Positions 27,640 to 35,436 are shown, numbered from the stretch's first letter. The stretch: 64,000 nt of DNA from an uncultured Eubacteriales bacterium (GCA_900548285.1 URKE01000001.1:1-64000), one strand, 5' to 3'. Notes: a model not told the origin generated them from the sequence alone. Made by a program: numbers and translations.

Positions 27640-28790
27640 TATCTTGTTTTTGAGTTGAATCTGACCGACACGTTAAGCGGTAAATAATATTCTCCGCCGA
27701 TTTTCTGAATTCGACTCCACGCGTATTTGTCGGCGCTAACATATTCAAAAAATGTGTTTCTGTACAAATAATCTCTGAAAGATTCTCTGTCGTTAGAGTG
27801 ATAGCAGAGAATGTCGCCGTCGTCCATTACGACTATGTATCCGCCGTTGACTTGTTCTTTTCCGTCCCAAACTTTTCCCGCGGTCATTCCCGTAAAGCCT
27901 GCGATTAAAAAGTCTTTTAACGCCTTTTCGTAATAAACTTGCGGGTTCGTAACGTTAAGCGGATTTTCTTCCGCCATTCTTTCTACCGTTTCTTTTACGT
28001 TATGGTTGTCGTTGGCGGAAAGCAATCTGTCTTTTACGCACCAAGCCATAATTTTAGCCATCGATTCTCTGATAAGAAATAAATTGTTTGCATAAATGGG
28101 ATTTTGCGTTTTTGCGAACTCGGTCGATACTAAATGACTTGATAAATATTCCTTGCATTTTGACCAACCGCGACCGTCTTTTTCCGATATCGCGTTAAAT
28201 TCTTCCATCATTGCGTCGTTGCAACCGGTAAGTTTATAAAGATATTGAGAAGAAGAACCGGCATTAAAAAGAGTAGGGTTTTGTCCGAATTTCGATTTAA
28301 TCGAAAAGCCCAATATGGACACGATGGCGGTTTGTCCGTCTCTTACTTCGATAAATATATCATTTTTGCCGCCAAATTGTTTTTTCAATGCCTGAACGGC
28401 GGGTGCTTTCGGTTTGCTTACATATATTACGCTTGCAAAATCGCATACCGAATCGGGAGCGGGAACGGAATTGCCGCGTGCTTTTTTGATATTATCGAAT
28501 AAAGTTGTGGCATTTTCGTTAAATTCGCTTGTGGGAATAACGGCAAATACTTCTTTGGAATCTTGCGGTTTAATTGTAACCGTAGATTTTTCTTCGTCGA
28601 TGATATATTCTAAAACTTGACTCGCGCATTCTTGGCGAATTACTTTTAAAATATCGAGATAACTCTTATAATTTTTTTGCAGTAACTTGTCTGCGGTATA
28701 TAATTTGCCTTCGCCAAGCAATTTCAACATAACGTAAAATTCCGCCCATTCGCCTTTATTCAGTTTCTTTCCCTTTATCGATTCAGTCAT
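27639..28790 (-). CDS. HpaII-family type II restriction endonuclease
   Basis: 383 residues. The N-terminus NKGEWAEFYVMLKLLGEGKL, the middle SILGFSIKSKFGQNPTLFNA and SSSQYLYKL fit the HpaII nuclease family, which cuts CCGG when unmethylated. This assignment is from memory of the family pattern; CCGG specificity is inferred. The glutamate and the S-x-K in GFSIKSKFG are plausible catalytic residues. It lies between two methyltransferase genes, overlapping the first by eight bases and the second by one. Confidence 0.75.
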   Translation of the reverse strand: MTESIKGKKLNKGEWAEFYVMLKLLGEGKLYTADKLLQKNYKSYLDILKVIRQECASQVLEYIIDEEKSTVTIKPQDSKEVFAVIPTSEFNENATTLFDNIKKARGNSVPAPDSVCDFASVIYVSKPKAPAVQALKKQFGGKNDIFIEVRDGQTAIVSILGFSIKSKFGQNPTLFNAGSSSQYLYKLTGCNDAMMEEFNAISEKDGRGWSKCKEYLSSHLVSTEFAKTQNPIYANNLFLIRESMAKIMAWCVKDRLLSANDNHNVKETVERMAEENPLNVTNPQVYYEKALKDFLIAGFTGMTAGKVWDGKEQVNGGYIVVMDDGDILCYHSNDRESFRDYLYRNTFFEYVSADKYAWSRIQKIGGEYYLPLNVSVRFNSKTR

Positions 28791-29784
28791 TTTTATCGAG
28801 TACCTCTTTGATTTTTTCCGCTATTGTTTGTATTACGGGAACCGTTACGCTGTTTCCGAATTGTTTGTAAAGGTGAACGTCCGCCAAAACGAATTTGTAA
28901 TCGTCCGGAAAACCTTGCAGTCTTGCCCATTCTCTCGGAGTCATTTTTCGGATGCCGTCTTTGTTGATTTCTCCCTTAATGTGGGTGGTAGGCGTTAAAT
29001 TCGTCTGTCTTTTATCTATGATCAAATTTCTTTCTCTGCCCATACCGCCGCAAACGATTGCACCCGATACGTCGTCGAGATCTCGAATTTCGTATCCGAA
29101 TCCGTGACCTTTCGCCGCATGACGTTCTTTATGTCTGATAAGCGTATCCATATAGCAGGTGCTGAGATAATATTTCGCGGGAACGGGGTTTTCTTCCATA
29201 ATATCGCGAATACGTTTAGTATCGTCGGTTTTAGTCGGGAAGGTAAATTCTTTCGGCGCAATATCGTTTCTGAACGCAACGATATAAATACGTTCTCTGT
29301 TTTGCGGAACGCCGAAATTGCGACTATTTAATATTTGTTCGAACGGAGTGTAGCCGATTTCTTTGAGTGTTTCGGTAATAATTTCAAATGTTCTTCCTTT
29401 GTCGTGTATCGTCAATCCCTTTACGTTTTCGCAGAAAATTACTTTCGGTTTTTTCTCGGCGCAAATCCTCGCGACATCGAAAAACAACGTGCCGCGCGAC
29501 ATTCCTTTATAATCGTCTTTAAATCCCTTGCGTTGTCCTGCCAAACTGAACGCTTGACAAGGGAATCCCGCAAGACATATATCGAAGTCGGGAATATCCG
29601 TTTCCTTTATTTTAGTTATATCGCCGGCGATTTCGAAATCGTCGTGAAAATTCGCCTTATATGTTTTTTGAGCGTATTCGTCCCATTCGCTGACGAATAC
29701 CGTTTTCAATTCGTCGCCGAAAGCTTTTTCGAACCCGAGCCGAATGCCGCCGATACCTGCGAATAAATCAATACTTTTTAACAT
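28783..29784 (-). CDS. C5-cytosine DNA methyltransferase (first of two)
   Basis: 333 residues. Motif I is SIDLFAGIGGIRLGF, motif IV LAGFPCQAFSLAGQRKG (catalytic Cys about 78), motif VI FCENVKGL, motif VIII PQNRERIYIVAF, and motifs IX-X MTPREWARLQGFP and KQFGNSVTVPVI. Complete and probably active. Its target-recognition region around YEIRDLDDVSGAIVCGG is that of the RDLDDV group. It is the likely protective partner of the HpaII-like nuclease, with overlapping reading frames. It follows vsr by about 30 bases. Confidence 0.92.
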   Translation of the reverse strand: MLKSIDLFAGIGGIRLGFEKAFGDELKTVFVSEWDEYAQKTYKANFHDDFEIAGDITKIKETDIPDFDICLAGFPCQAFSLAGQRKGFKDDYKGMSRGTLFFDVARICAEKKPKVIFCENVKGLTIHDKGRTFEIITETLKEIGYTPFEQILNSRNFGVPQNRERIYIVAFRNDIAPKEFTFPTKTDDTKRIRDIMEENPVPAKYYLSTCYMDTLIRHKERHAAKGHGFGYEIRDLDDVSGAIVCGGMGRERNLIIDKRQTNLTPTTHIKGEINKDGIRKMTPREWARLQGFPDDYKFVLADVHLYKQFGNSVTVPVIQTIAEKIKEVLDKND

Positions 29785-29814
29785 TTTTTATTCTCCGTTT
29801 TTTTGTAAGTTGAG

Positions 29815-30234
29815 TCAACCGTTTTTTCTGTTGTTATAAGCACGTTCGATTTTATCTGCGCATTCTTGAAGATTCTTTTTGATTTCGAAATCCCAAAAGC
29901 GCATTACGAGCCAATCAAGGGAAATAAGTTCCTGCGTGACCTCGTAGTCATGTTCGATATTACGCTCGATTTTAGGAATCCAATAATCGCGACGACTTTT
30001 AAAATCATCTTTTTGGTGTTCCCAATCATAACCGTGCCACATTTTCCCGTCAACGAAAACAGCAATTCTTGCTCCAAGGAATACAATATCGGGTTTGCCG
30101 TACAACTCTTTATAGTTTTTACGGTAGCGAAGTCCGCGCCGCCACAATTCCTTTCTAAGCAACAATTCGGGTTTAGTGTCTTTGCCTTTGTTGCTTTTCA
30201 TGTTTCGGGAAATCTGTTCTTTCGTGTTAGCCAT
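29815..30234 (-). CDS. vsr: Very short patch repair endonuclease
   Basis: 139 residues, the normal length. The Vsr core is intact: SRNMKSNKGKDTKPELLLRK at the N-terminus, then PDIVFLGARIAVFVDGKMWH with catalytic Asp (about 62), HGYDW, and WLVMRFWDFEI near the end. The enzyme nicks T:G mismatches that arise when 5-methylcytosine deaminates, and so offsets mutation caused by the C5 methyltransferases encoded next to it. It overlaps the HTH gene by eight bases. Confidence 0.92.
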   Translation of the reverse strand: MANTKEQISRNMKSNKGKDTKPELLLRKELWRRGLRYRKNYKELYGKPDIVFLGARIAVFVDGKMWHGYDWEHQKDDFKSRRDYWIPKIERNIEHDYEVTQELISLDWLVMRFWDFEIKKNLQECADKIERAYNNRKNG

Positions 30235-30427
30235 TATTTTTGCCGAAAGTTAAGCCTTTCCGTTCGCATAAATCGCGAAAAGCCTTTTTTGCTTTTATGC
30301 TCGGCTCGGTTTTGCCGGTCTCCCATCTACAAACGGTAATGGGTGTAACGCCGAGTTCTGCGGCAATTTCTTCTTGCGTCATCAATAAATTTTCTCTTGC
30401 CGACTTGATTTTTTCTGAATAAGTCAT
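30227..30427 (-). CDS. HTH (XRE/Cro) regulator, probable controller of the restriction-modification operon
   Basis: 66 residues, almost wholly one Xre helix-turn-helix: LLMTQEEIAAELGVTPITVC followed by RWETGKTEPS. Size and first position in the operon match C (controller) proteins, which delay nuclease expression until methylation is established. Preceded by GGAGTG and its own promoter. Confidence 0.85.
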   Translation of the reverse strand: MTYSEKIKSARENLLMTQEEIAAELGVTPITVCRWETGKTEPSIKAKKAFRDLCERKGLTFGKNNG

Positions 30428-30459
30428 ACTTGCACTCCGTCTAACATTTGCTTATCTTT

Positions 30460-30488
30460 ATTTTAACATTTTCTTGCCTTTCAGTCAA
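30460..30488 (-). promoter_or_regulatory. Promoter of the restriction-modification operon
   Basis: Minus strand TTGACT, 17-base spacer, TAAAAT, about 32 bases before the regulator ATG. No clear palindromic C-box was found. Confidence 0.65.
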
Positions 30489-30542
30489 GAAGAAACTATT
30501 GCTTTAGCGAAAATAAAAATAAGAACATTTGTTCGCATTTGC

Positions 30543-30571
30543 TTGACAACGGGTTTGATTCCCGGTATAAT
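30543..30571 (+). promoter_or_regulatory. Strong promoter reading toward the relaxase gene
   Basis: TTGACA, 17 bases, TATAAT: a consensus promoter, divergent from the restriction-modification promoter 55 bases away. Confidence 0.8.
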
Positions 30572-30625
30572 ACTAAATACGAGAGTTTGGTGTTTGACAT
30601 CGTTTAATCTCTCGTTGTATCGGGC

Positions 30626-30826
30626 GTGGAGAAATTGCCCGACCGTTCGTTCCCCTTTGCCGAAGGAACGAACGCGGATAGGTGTTTTGCTATCGCTTGT
30701 CCGAGAGAAGAATTACCGTCGTTTGCCATAGGGTTGCTAAAAAACATAGCAACTACCGCGACGGGCGTTGAAATCGTTAAAAAAGAGAGATTTCGACGTG
30801 GGTTTTGTTGTTGTACGATTTTTTAG
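30626..30826 (+). CDS. Possible 66-residue protein inside the structured leader
   Basis: Open from a GTG without a Shine-Dalgarno site to a TAG. The sequence (EKLPDRSFPFAEGTNADRCF near the start, ending FRRGFCCCTIF) is not recognised. The region also forms strong hairpins, so it may be non-coding. Confidence 0.25.
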   Translation: MEKLPDRSFPFAEGTNADRCFAIACPREELPSFAIGLLKNIATTATGVEIVKKERFRRGFCCCTIF

Positions 30827-30861
30827 ATAAAATCGCCTAAAAATTTAATAATTAGGATTGA

Positions 30862-30915
30862 AATCCGTGCGAAGAACGAGCCTGAAAAGGCAACCGAAAC
30901 CGCACGGATTTTTTT
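30862..30915 (+). terminator. Intrinsic terminator of the leader RNA
   Basis: AATCCGTGCG pairs with CGCACGGATT, followed by TTTTT. Transcripts from the strong promoter would mostly stop here. Confidence 0.75.
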
Positions 30916-31036
30916 ATCCATAAATACAAAATCGGAGGTGCATTATGTAACGAAAATTAAAATTTAATACTTGTGTTTTAAGTCGGTGATAGAAAAAATA
31001 TCAGCGGCTTTTTGTCGTCTTTAAGGAGGTAGAACA

Positions 31037-31069
31037 ATGACAAATTACAATCAATATCGCCCGCCGTGA
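31037..31069 (+). CDS. Mini reading frame with a perfect ribosome-binding site
   Basis: TAAGGAGGT seven bases before ATG, then ten codons (MTNYNQYRPP) and TGA. About 90 bases upstream, GGAGGTGCATT precedes an ATG followed directly by TAA (30945). Both may be leader peptides or decayed gene starts. Confidence 0.4.
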   Translation: MTNYNQYRPP

Positions 31070-31158
31070 GCCATATAAAATTTTCACGACAAAAATATTT
31101 TCAAAGGAGAGAACAGTTATAAAAACTACATTAAAAACATTTCAATTCTCGTTCGTTT

Positions 31159-31433
31159 TGCAACGGCGAAGCCGTTATTTTTTCAACGGACGCAAGCTCC
31201 CTGCAAGGGCGAACGGAACCAAACGCGAAGCGGTTTGGTATAGTGAGTTATACCTACCGTTTTTCGGTAGGCATGCGAACTATCCAAAAAGACAAGGGCT
31301 CCCGCAAAAAGACGAAGTATTTTTGCGGGAAGAGGAGCCGCAACGGCGAATACCGTCAACGGCAAAAGCGGTTGACGAAAAGCAAAGTTTGCGGCGACGA
31401 AGTGAGTTATACCTTTTTAGAAAAGGTATCGAA
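31159..31433 (+). other. Array of consecutive small perfect hairpins upstream of the relaxase gene
   Basis: At least seven back-to-back palindromic stems: AACGG/CCGTT, ACCAAAC/GTTTGGT, GGTATA/TATACC, TACCG/CGGTA, CCCGCAAAAA/TTTTTGCGGG, GTCAAC/GTTGAC and ATACCTTTT/AAAAGGTAT. Several have GAAG-type loops. Possible oriT, structured RNA or recombination substrate. I doubt it is coding, although a frame without stops crosses it. Confidence 0.5.
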
Positions 31434-31480
31434 AACAGAGTCCACGGAGGTGATGAATTACGTCGTATTTAGTATGCCAC

Positions 31481-32449
31481 ATGGAGAAATATAAACATGC
31501 CGACGTTGTCGGAATTGAACGGGAAAACGAACGCGACGAGAATTATAAGTCCACGCGAAATCCGCAAATCGACAAATCGAGAACGCACCTGAATTATCAT
31601 ACTTTACCTCATGAGAAGAAGTATCTTGCATTCATCGACGAGCGCATAAAAGAACTTGCTCCGAAACGTAAAATTAAAGACGATGCGGTGCTTATAACGT
31701 CGTTTATTTTAGGTTCAGATAAAGAATTTTTCGACCGGATTACGGCAGAACAACAGAAACAATTTTTTGCCGATTACACGGATTTTTTCTCTGAACGGTA
31801 CGGCAAAGAAAACGTTGTATCGGCAGTCGTTCATTTGGACGAAAGCACGCCGCATTTACATTTAAATCTTATGCCCGTAACGGACGGCAGATTATGCGCG
31901 AAAAAACTTTTCGACCGAACCGCATTACGCGATTTGCAGACGGATTTTTACGAAACCGTCGGAAAGAAATACGGTTTGGAGCGCGGTAAAGAAGGAAGCA
32001 CGGCGAAACACTTGGATACGGTTGCTTACAAGACTAAAAAGATGACCGAAGCCGCCGAAGCGAAGATTCAAGAAGCGGAAGAAACGCAAGCCGCCGCGAA
32101 ACTGGCAAAGGAACTGCTTGAAAGTTACGAATCGGCAAAGTCTGAAAAGATTCCGTTTTCCGGAAAGAAAAAAGAAACGGAAATTATTGCGTTACGCACG
32201 AAAAACGGAGAATTACAACGCAAAAACGATATTCTCGCAAAAGATAACAGCGATTTATATGCGGAACTTAAAAAACACGAAAAAACGGCAACAACAAACG
32301 ACGGCGCGGTAAGGCTGTTAAAAACATTGCTCGAATACGCGCCCGAAGAACTCGCTACGGCAAAGCAGGCGGCAAATCGTCGCCAAGAACAAGAGCGGGA
32401 GAAAAATCGCTCTCGCGGAAATTCAAACAACAAATTTAAAGGCAAGTAA
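31481..32449 (+). CDS. MobV/Mob_Pre-family relaxase
   Basis: 322 residues. The relaxase core is clear: GIERENERD near the start, SRTHLNYHTL (about 33), and the metal-binding motif VVHLDESTPHLHLNLMPV (about 125; HxDExTPHxH). A long coiled coil and a charged tail follow. Such proteins nick oriT and lead the strand during mobilization by a helper conjugative element. The ATG used here has no Shine-Dalgarno site. The expected first residues (MNYVVFSM-like) lie just upstream in another frame, so a small frameshift may have damaged or altered the start. Upstream hairpins could include oriT. Confidence 0.85.
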   Translation: MEKYKHADVVGIERENERDENYKSTRNPQIDKSRTHLNYHTLPHEKKYLAFIDERIKELAPKRKIKDDAVLITSFILGSDKEFFDRITAEQQKQFFADYTDFFSERYGKENVVSAVVHLDESTPHLHLNLMPVTDGRLCAKKLFDRTALRDLQTDFYETVGKKYGLERGKEGSTAKHLDTVAYKTKKMTEAAEAKIQEAEETQAAAKLAKELLESYESAKSEKIPFSGKKKETEIIALRTKNGELQRKNDILAKDNSDLYAELKKHEKTATTNDGAVRLLKTLLEYAPEELATAKQAANRRQEQEREKNRSRGNSNNKFKGK

Positions 32450-32597
32450 GTGAATCTTGCCGAACGGAAACATAAGTGTCGGCATTTTAAGAGAAGGTAT
32501 GATACCGAGATGAAAGTAAGTAAAAAGTAAGCCCGACCTGTTTTCAAATCGCATTCATGCGAGGCTGAGAAAAAATTTAGAAAAAGGAGCCATAAAA

Positions 32598-32633
32598 ATG
32601 AAAAGAAAACTGAATATGAAATTTAACGAATAA
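32598..32633 (+). CDS. Eleven-residue mini frame with a strong ribosome-binding site
   Basis: AAAAAGGAG eight bases before ATG, encoding MKRKLNMKFNE and a stop. Possibly a leader peptide for the next small gene. Confidence 0.35.
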   Translation: MKRKLNMKFNE

Positions 32634-32680
32634 CTCTATCGGAGGGGAAAAGCACGAGAAAGCGAAAGAACACTACGGGT

Positions 32681-32869
32681 ATGACGGAAAGCGACTTTAA
32701 TAATGTTTCGCGAACATTGTTAAACGCGATCCGCAAATTTTATGAAAAGGAAGAGAATATAAAAGCGTTTAAAATATGGCAAGCCGAAAGGCAAAAATTA
32801 CAACTTAATAATAAAAAATTACTAATGAATAATTCTTTTGACGAACAAAAGGATGTCGCTAATACATAG
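32681..32869 (+). CDS. Small hypothetical protein of the mobile element
   Basis: 62 residues, basic and helical: MTESDFNNVSRTLLNAIRKF at the start, then YEKEENIKAFKIWQAERQKL. Not recognised. No Shine-Dalgarno site directly precedes the ATG; GGAGGGG lies 30 bases upstream and the frame stays open to there, so the real start may be non-canonical. It ends about 45 bases before a terminator. Confidence 0.5.
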   Translation: MTESDFNNVSRTLLNAIRKFYEKEENIKAFKIWQAERQKLQLNNKKLLMNNSFDEQKDVANT

Positions 32870-32914
32870 GCGACAAAATCGCCGTATTTGAAAAACGGTG
32901 GTAACAAAACAAAA

Positions 32915-32950
32915 ACGGCGTGTGAGGTAAATTCTCGCACGCCGCTTTTC
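32915..32950 (+). terminator. Intrinsic terminator after the mobilization genes
   Basis: ACGGCGTGTGAG pairs with CTCGCACGCCG (one mismatch), followed by CTTTTCGTTT. Confidence 0.7.
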
Positions 32951-32979
32951 GTTTAATAAGTCTTTTTAAAGTGTATGAT

Positions 32980-33020
32980 AAAGGCGAATCCGTCTCCTAA
33001 TGGAAACGGGTTCGCCTTTA
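32980..33020. terminator. Hairpin between the mobile element and tRNA-Glu
   Basis: AAAGGCGAATCCGT pairs with ACGGGTTCGCCTTT. It could end the tRNA operon on the minus strand or the element's genes on the plus strand. Confidence 0.55.
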
Positions 33021-33026
33021 ACTTGT

Positions 33027-33038
33027 TTGGTGACCCCT
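33027..33038. repeat. Right attachment repeat (att) at the tRNA-Glu 3' end
   Basis: TTGGTGACCCCT, matching 24505-24516. The intact tRNA gene lies on this side. Confidence 0.6.
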
Positions 33039-33102
33039 ACGGGATTCGAACCCATGATACCGCCGTGAAAGGGCGATGTCTTAACCGCTTGACCAAGGGG
33101 CC
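33028..33102 (-). tRNA. tRNA-Glu (TTC)
   Basis: 75 bases with CCA encoded. The acceptor GGCCCCT pairs with AGGGGTC; the anticodon loop is CTTTCAC with anticodon TTC; the T arm holds GGTTCGAATCC. It is the integration target of the mobile element. Confidence 0.95.
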
Positions 33103-33156
33103 TTATTCAGTTGTATATCGCAATGCGCTTTAAAAAAAAGAGCAGTTGTTATCATC

Positions 33157-33233
33157 TGGTAGCGGCGGTCAGATTCGAACCAACGACCTGCCGGGTATGA
33201 ACCGGCCGCTATAACCAACTAAGCTACGCCGCC
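33157..33233 (-). tRNA. tRNA-Met (CAT), elongator
   Basis: 77 bases with CCA. The acceptor GGCGGCG pairs with CGCCGCT (wobble-tolerant), and the anticodon stem-loop GCCGG-TTCATAC-CCGGC gives anticodon CAT. It resembles the elongator Met tRNA of Bacillota; a lysidine-modified tRNA-Ile2 is the alternative and cannot be excluded by eye. Confidence 0.9.
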
Positions 33234-33277
33234 ATAAAAATTCGTAAGCAAGCAAACATGTCGCTTGCTTACTACAG

Positions 33278-33354
<77 letters not shown>

Positions 33355-33454
33355 CCGTCAAATTGCTTGTTAATAATACTATATAAAAAAACATTTGTCA
33401 AGGGTTTTAAAGGGATTTTTTTAAAAAATATTTTTTTCTTTTTTGCTTGTTTTC

Positions 33455-33483
33455 TTGTTTAAAAAACGCATTATTGTTATAAT
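33455..33483 (+). promoter_or_regulatory. Promoter of tilS-hpt
   Basis: TTGTTT, 17 bases, TATAAT, 85 bases before tilS. Confidence 0.6.
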
Positions 33484-33567
33484 GTTAATATGACGGTCGA
33501 TTACGGCTGAACGTTTTAAAATTCAGCCTGTATTACAAAAAAACGTGGCAGAGGAGCGTATTAATCG

Positions 33568-34878
33568 ATGTTGAATTCCGATTTATTCATAAAAGGAGAA
33601 ACGATTGCGGTCGCATTGTCGGGCGGGAAAGATTCCGTCTGTCTTTTCGATTTGCTGCTTTCGAAGTGCGAAGAATTCGGAATAACCGTCAAAGCAATCA
33701 ACGTCGACCACGGAATACGCGGCGAAACTTCCGGGAGGGACAGTTTGTTTGTGAAGAATCTTTGCGAGAAGAAGGGTATTCCGCTTTTTTTCCGCAAAGT
33801 AGATTGTCCCGGATATTCCGCGGCAAACGGTTTGTCGGCGGAAGAGGGGGCGCGCGCGTTAAGATATAAGGTGTTTAACGAAGCGATTGACGGCGGTTTT
33901 TGCGATAGGGTGGCGACCGCGCATCATGCGGGCGACCGCGCCGAAACCGTTCTTTTCAATTTATTTCGCGGTACGTCGCCGCTCGGTATCGTCGGAATAA
34001 ACGACGTCACGCCGGACGGAAGAATAATCCGCCCCATTCTCGGTGTCGGGCGGGAACAGATAGACGCTTACGTAAAAGAGCGTAAACTCGATTACGTGGT
34101 CGATGAAACGAATTTTATGACCGATTACACGCGTAATTTCGTCAGGCTTGAAGTTCTGCCGCTTATAAAACAGAGGTTTCCGGAGGCCGAGAAGAGTATT
34201 CTGCGTTTCGCCGACACCGTAAAGGACGACGAAAACTACCTGCGAAGTCTTGCCGAAAAATCGTTGACGGAGAAAAACGGGGAAGTGTCTTTTCCGATTG
34301 ATTTGCCAAAGCCGATTTTTATGCGTTCCGCCACGCTCGCCATGAAAAAACTCGGGATAAAAAAGGATTACGAAAAAATTCATCTCGAATCGGCGTATTC
34401 GCTGAAAAACGCCGAGAACGGAAAGTCGGTAACGCTTCCGAAAGGCGTCGTTGCGGTGAGGGATTACGGAAAGATAACTTTTTATAAAAAAGAGGAAAAA
34501 CAAGATTTCGAAAAGCCGTTTTCGCTCGGTGATTTTGATTTTCAAGGCAAGACGTACCGGTTTGAAATTGTTGACGATTGCAATGCAAAAAGGGTTGATA
34601 ATCGACTTATAGCCGACTTTGTTAAGATTCCGCAGGGCGCGGTTTTAAGAACGAGAAAGCCCGGCGATACGTTTGAAAAGTTCGGCGGCGGCGCGAAAAA
34701 ACTGAAAGAGTACTTTATCGATAAGAAGATACCGGAAAGGGAGAGAGATAAAATTTTACTCCTTGCGAAAGACAAAAAGGTATTTATTATTTGCGGAATT
34801 GAAATTTCCGACGCTATTAAAGTAGACAAAGCCACAAAAAATGTGTTACAATGTAGCATATACGACAACAGGCACTAA
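33568..34878 (+). CDS. tilS: tRNA(Ile)-lysidine synthase
   Basis: 436 residues. The N-terminal PP-loop SGGKDSVCLFDLL (about 18), NVDHGIRGETSGRD and ATAHHAGDRAETVLFNLFRG identify TilS. The substrate-binding C-terminal domain ends with RTRKPGDTFEKFGGGAKKLKEY, typical of the TilS C domain. The enzyme converts C34 to lysidine in tRNA-Ile2 so that it reads AUA, which is relevant here because AUA codons are common in this window. It is followed closely by hpt, the classic tilS-hpt pair; ftsH does not follow. Confidence 0.95.
   Translation: MLNSDLFIKGETIAVALSGGKDSVCLFDLLLSKCEEFGITVKAINVDHGIRGETSGRDSLFVKNLCEKKGIPLFFRKVDCPGYSAANGLSAEEGARALRYKVFNEAIDGGFCDRVATAHHAGDRAETVLFNLFRGTSPLGIVGINDVTPDGRIIRPILGVGREQIDAYVKERKLDYVVDETNFMTDYTRNFVRLEVLPLIKQRFPEAEKSILRFADTVKDDENYLRSLAEKSLTEKNGEVSFPIDLPKPIFMRSATLAMKKLGIKKDYEKIHLESAYSLKNAENGKSVTLPKGVVAVRDYGKITFYKKEEKQDFEKPFSLGDFDFQGKTYRFEIVDDCNAKRVDNRLIADFVKIPQGAVLRTRKPGDTFEKFGGGAKKLKEYFIDKKIPERERDKILLLAKDKKVFIICGIEISDAIKVDKATKNVLQCSIYDNRH
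34599..34612 (+). other. Copy 3 of the recurrent motif, inside tilS
   Basis: TAATCGACTTATAGCC, read as Asn-Arg-Leu-Ile-Ala with codons AAT CGA CTT ATA GCC. Confidence 0.7.
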
Positions 34879-34893
34879 GGAGAAGCAAGAGAG

Positions 34894-35436
34894 ATGTACA
34901 ACGAAGTTTTGGAAAAAACGCTTATCACCGAAGAACAGATACAAAAGAGAGTGACCGAACTCGCTAAACAGATTGAAAATGATTATGCCGGCAAAGCGCC
35001 GGTGATCGTCGGTGTTCTTAAGGGCAGCGTTCTGTTTTATACCGATCTTATAAGACAAATCGATTTGCCGTTGACCGTTGATTTTATGTCCATTTCCAGT
35101 TACGGCGCGGGCGTGAATTCTTCGGGCGAAGTTAAGATTATCAAGGATATCGACGGAAAAATCGGCGGAAAAGACGTAATAATCGTCGAGGATATCGTTG
35201 ACAGCGGCTATTCCATGAACTGTCTTTTGAAACTTTTCGGAACACGCTCGCCTAAAAGCGTTAAGGTGTGCGCGCTTTTAGATAAGCCGTCGAGAAGAGA
35301 AATCCCCGTGAAAATCGATTATACGGGATTCCAGGTCGCAAACGAATTCGTTGTCGGTTACGGTCTTGACTACGACGGGCTTTATCGCAACATTCCGTTT
35401 ATCGGTGTGCTTAAAAAAGAAGTTTACGAAAAGTAA
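34894..35436 (+). CDS. hpt: Hypoxanthine-guanine phosphoribosyltransferase
   Basis: 180 residues, normal size. The PRPP-binding motif IIVEDIVDSGYSM (about 95), the loop GVLKGSVLFYTDL (about 35) and the purine-specifying VGYGLDYDGLYRNIPFIGVL near the C-terminus are all present. It salvages hypoxanthine and guanine to IMP and GMP. It begins 15 bases after tilS with AAGGAG and is closed by a terminator. Confidence 0.95.
   Translation: MYNEVLEKTLITEEQIQKRVTELAKQIENDYAGKAPVIVGVLKGSVLFYTDLIRQIDLPLTVDFMSISSYGAGVNSSGEVKIIKDIDGKIGGKDVIIVEDIVDSGYSMNCLLKLFGTRSPKSVKVCALLDKPSRREIPVKIDYTGFQVANEFVVGYGLDYDGLYRNIPFIGVLKKEVYEK

Larger units (their letters stand above)
30578..30915 (+). ncRNA. Candidate structured RNA between a consensus promoter and an intrinsic terminator
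   Basis: About 340 bases that fold into successive hairpins. Visible stems: GAGAG/CTCTC (30580s), CGGGC/GCCCG (30621-30641), GTTCGTTCC/GGAACGAAC (30645-30674), GTTGCTA/TAGCAAC (30731-30753), CGATTTT/AAAATCG (30817-30837) and the terminator stem. No similarity to a known RNA class is recognised. A 66-codon frame lies inside. Confidence 0.45.
24505..33038. mobile_element. Integrative mobilizable element at tRNA-Glu carrying a restriction-modification operon
   Basis: About 8.5 kb between 12-bp direct repeats matching the 3' end of tRNA-Glu. It carries a serine recombinase at one end, a MobV relaxase at the other, and defence genes between. It has no conjugation apparatus, so transfer would depend on a helper. 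Boundaries are inferred from the repeat; the left one is less certain because the recombinase frame crosses it. Confidence 0.65.

Noticed and set aside
31158..31472. 104-codon frame across the hairpin array
   Set aside because: It lacks a credible start (TTG without a ribosome site), has skewed Arg/Glu/Lys composition from palindromes, and shows no protein features.
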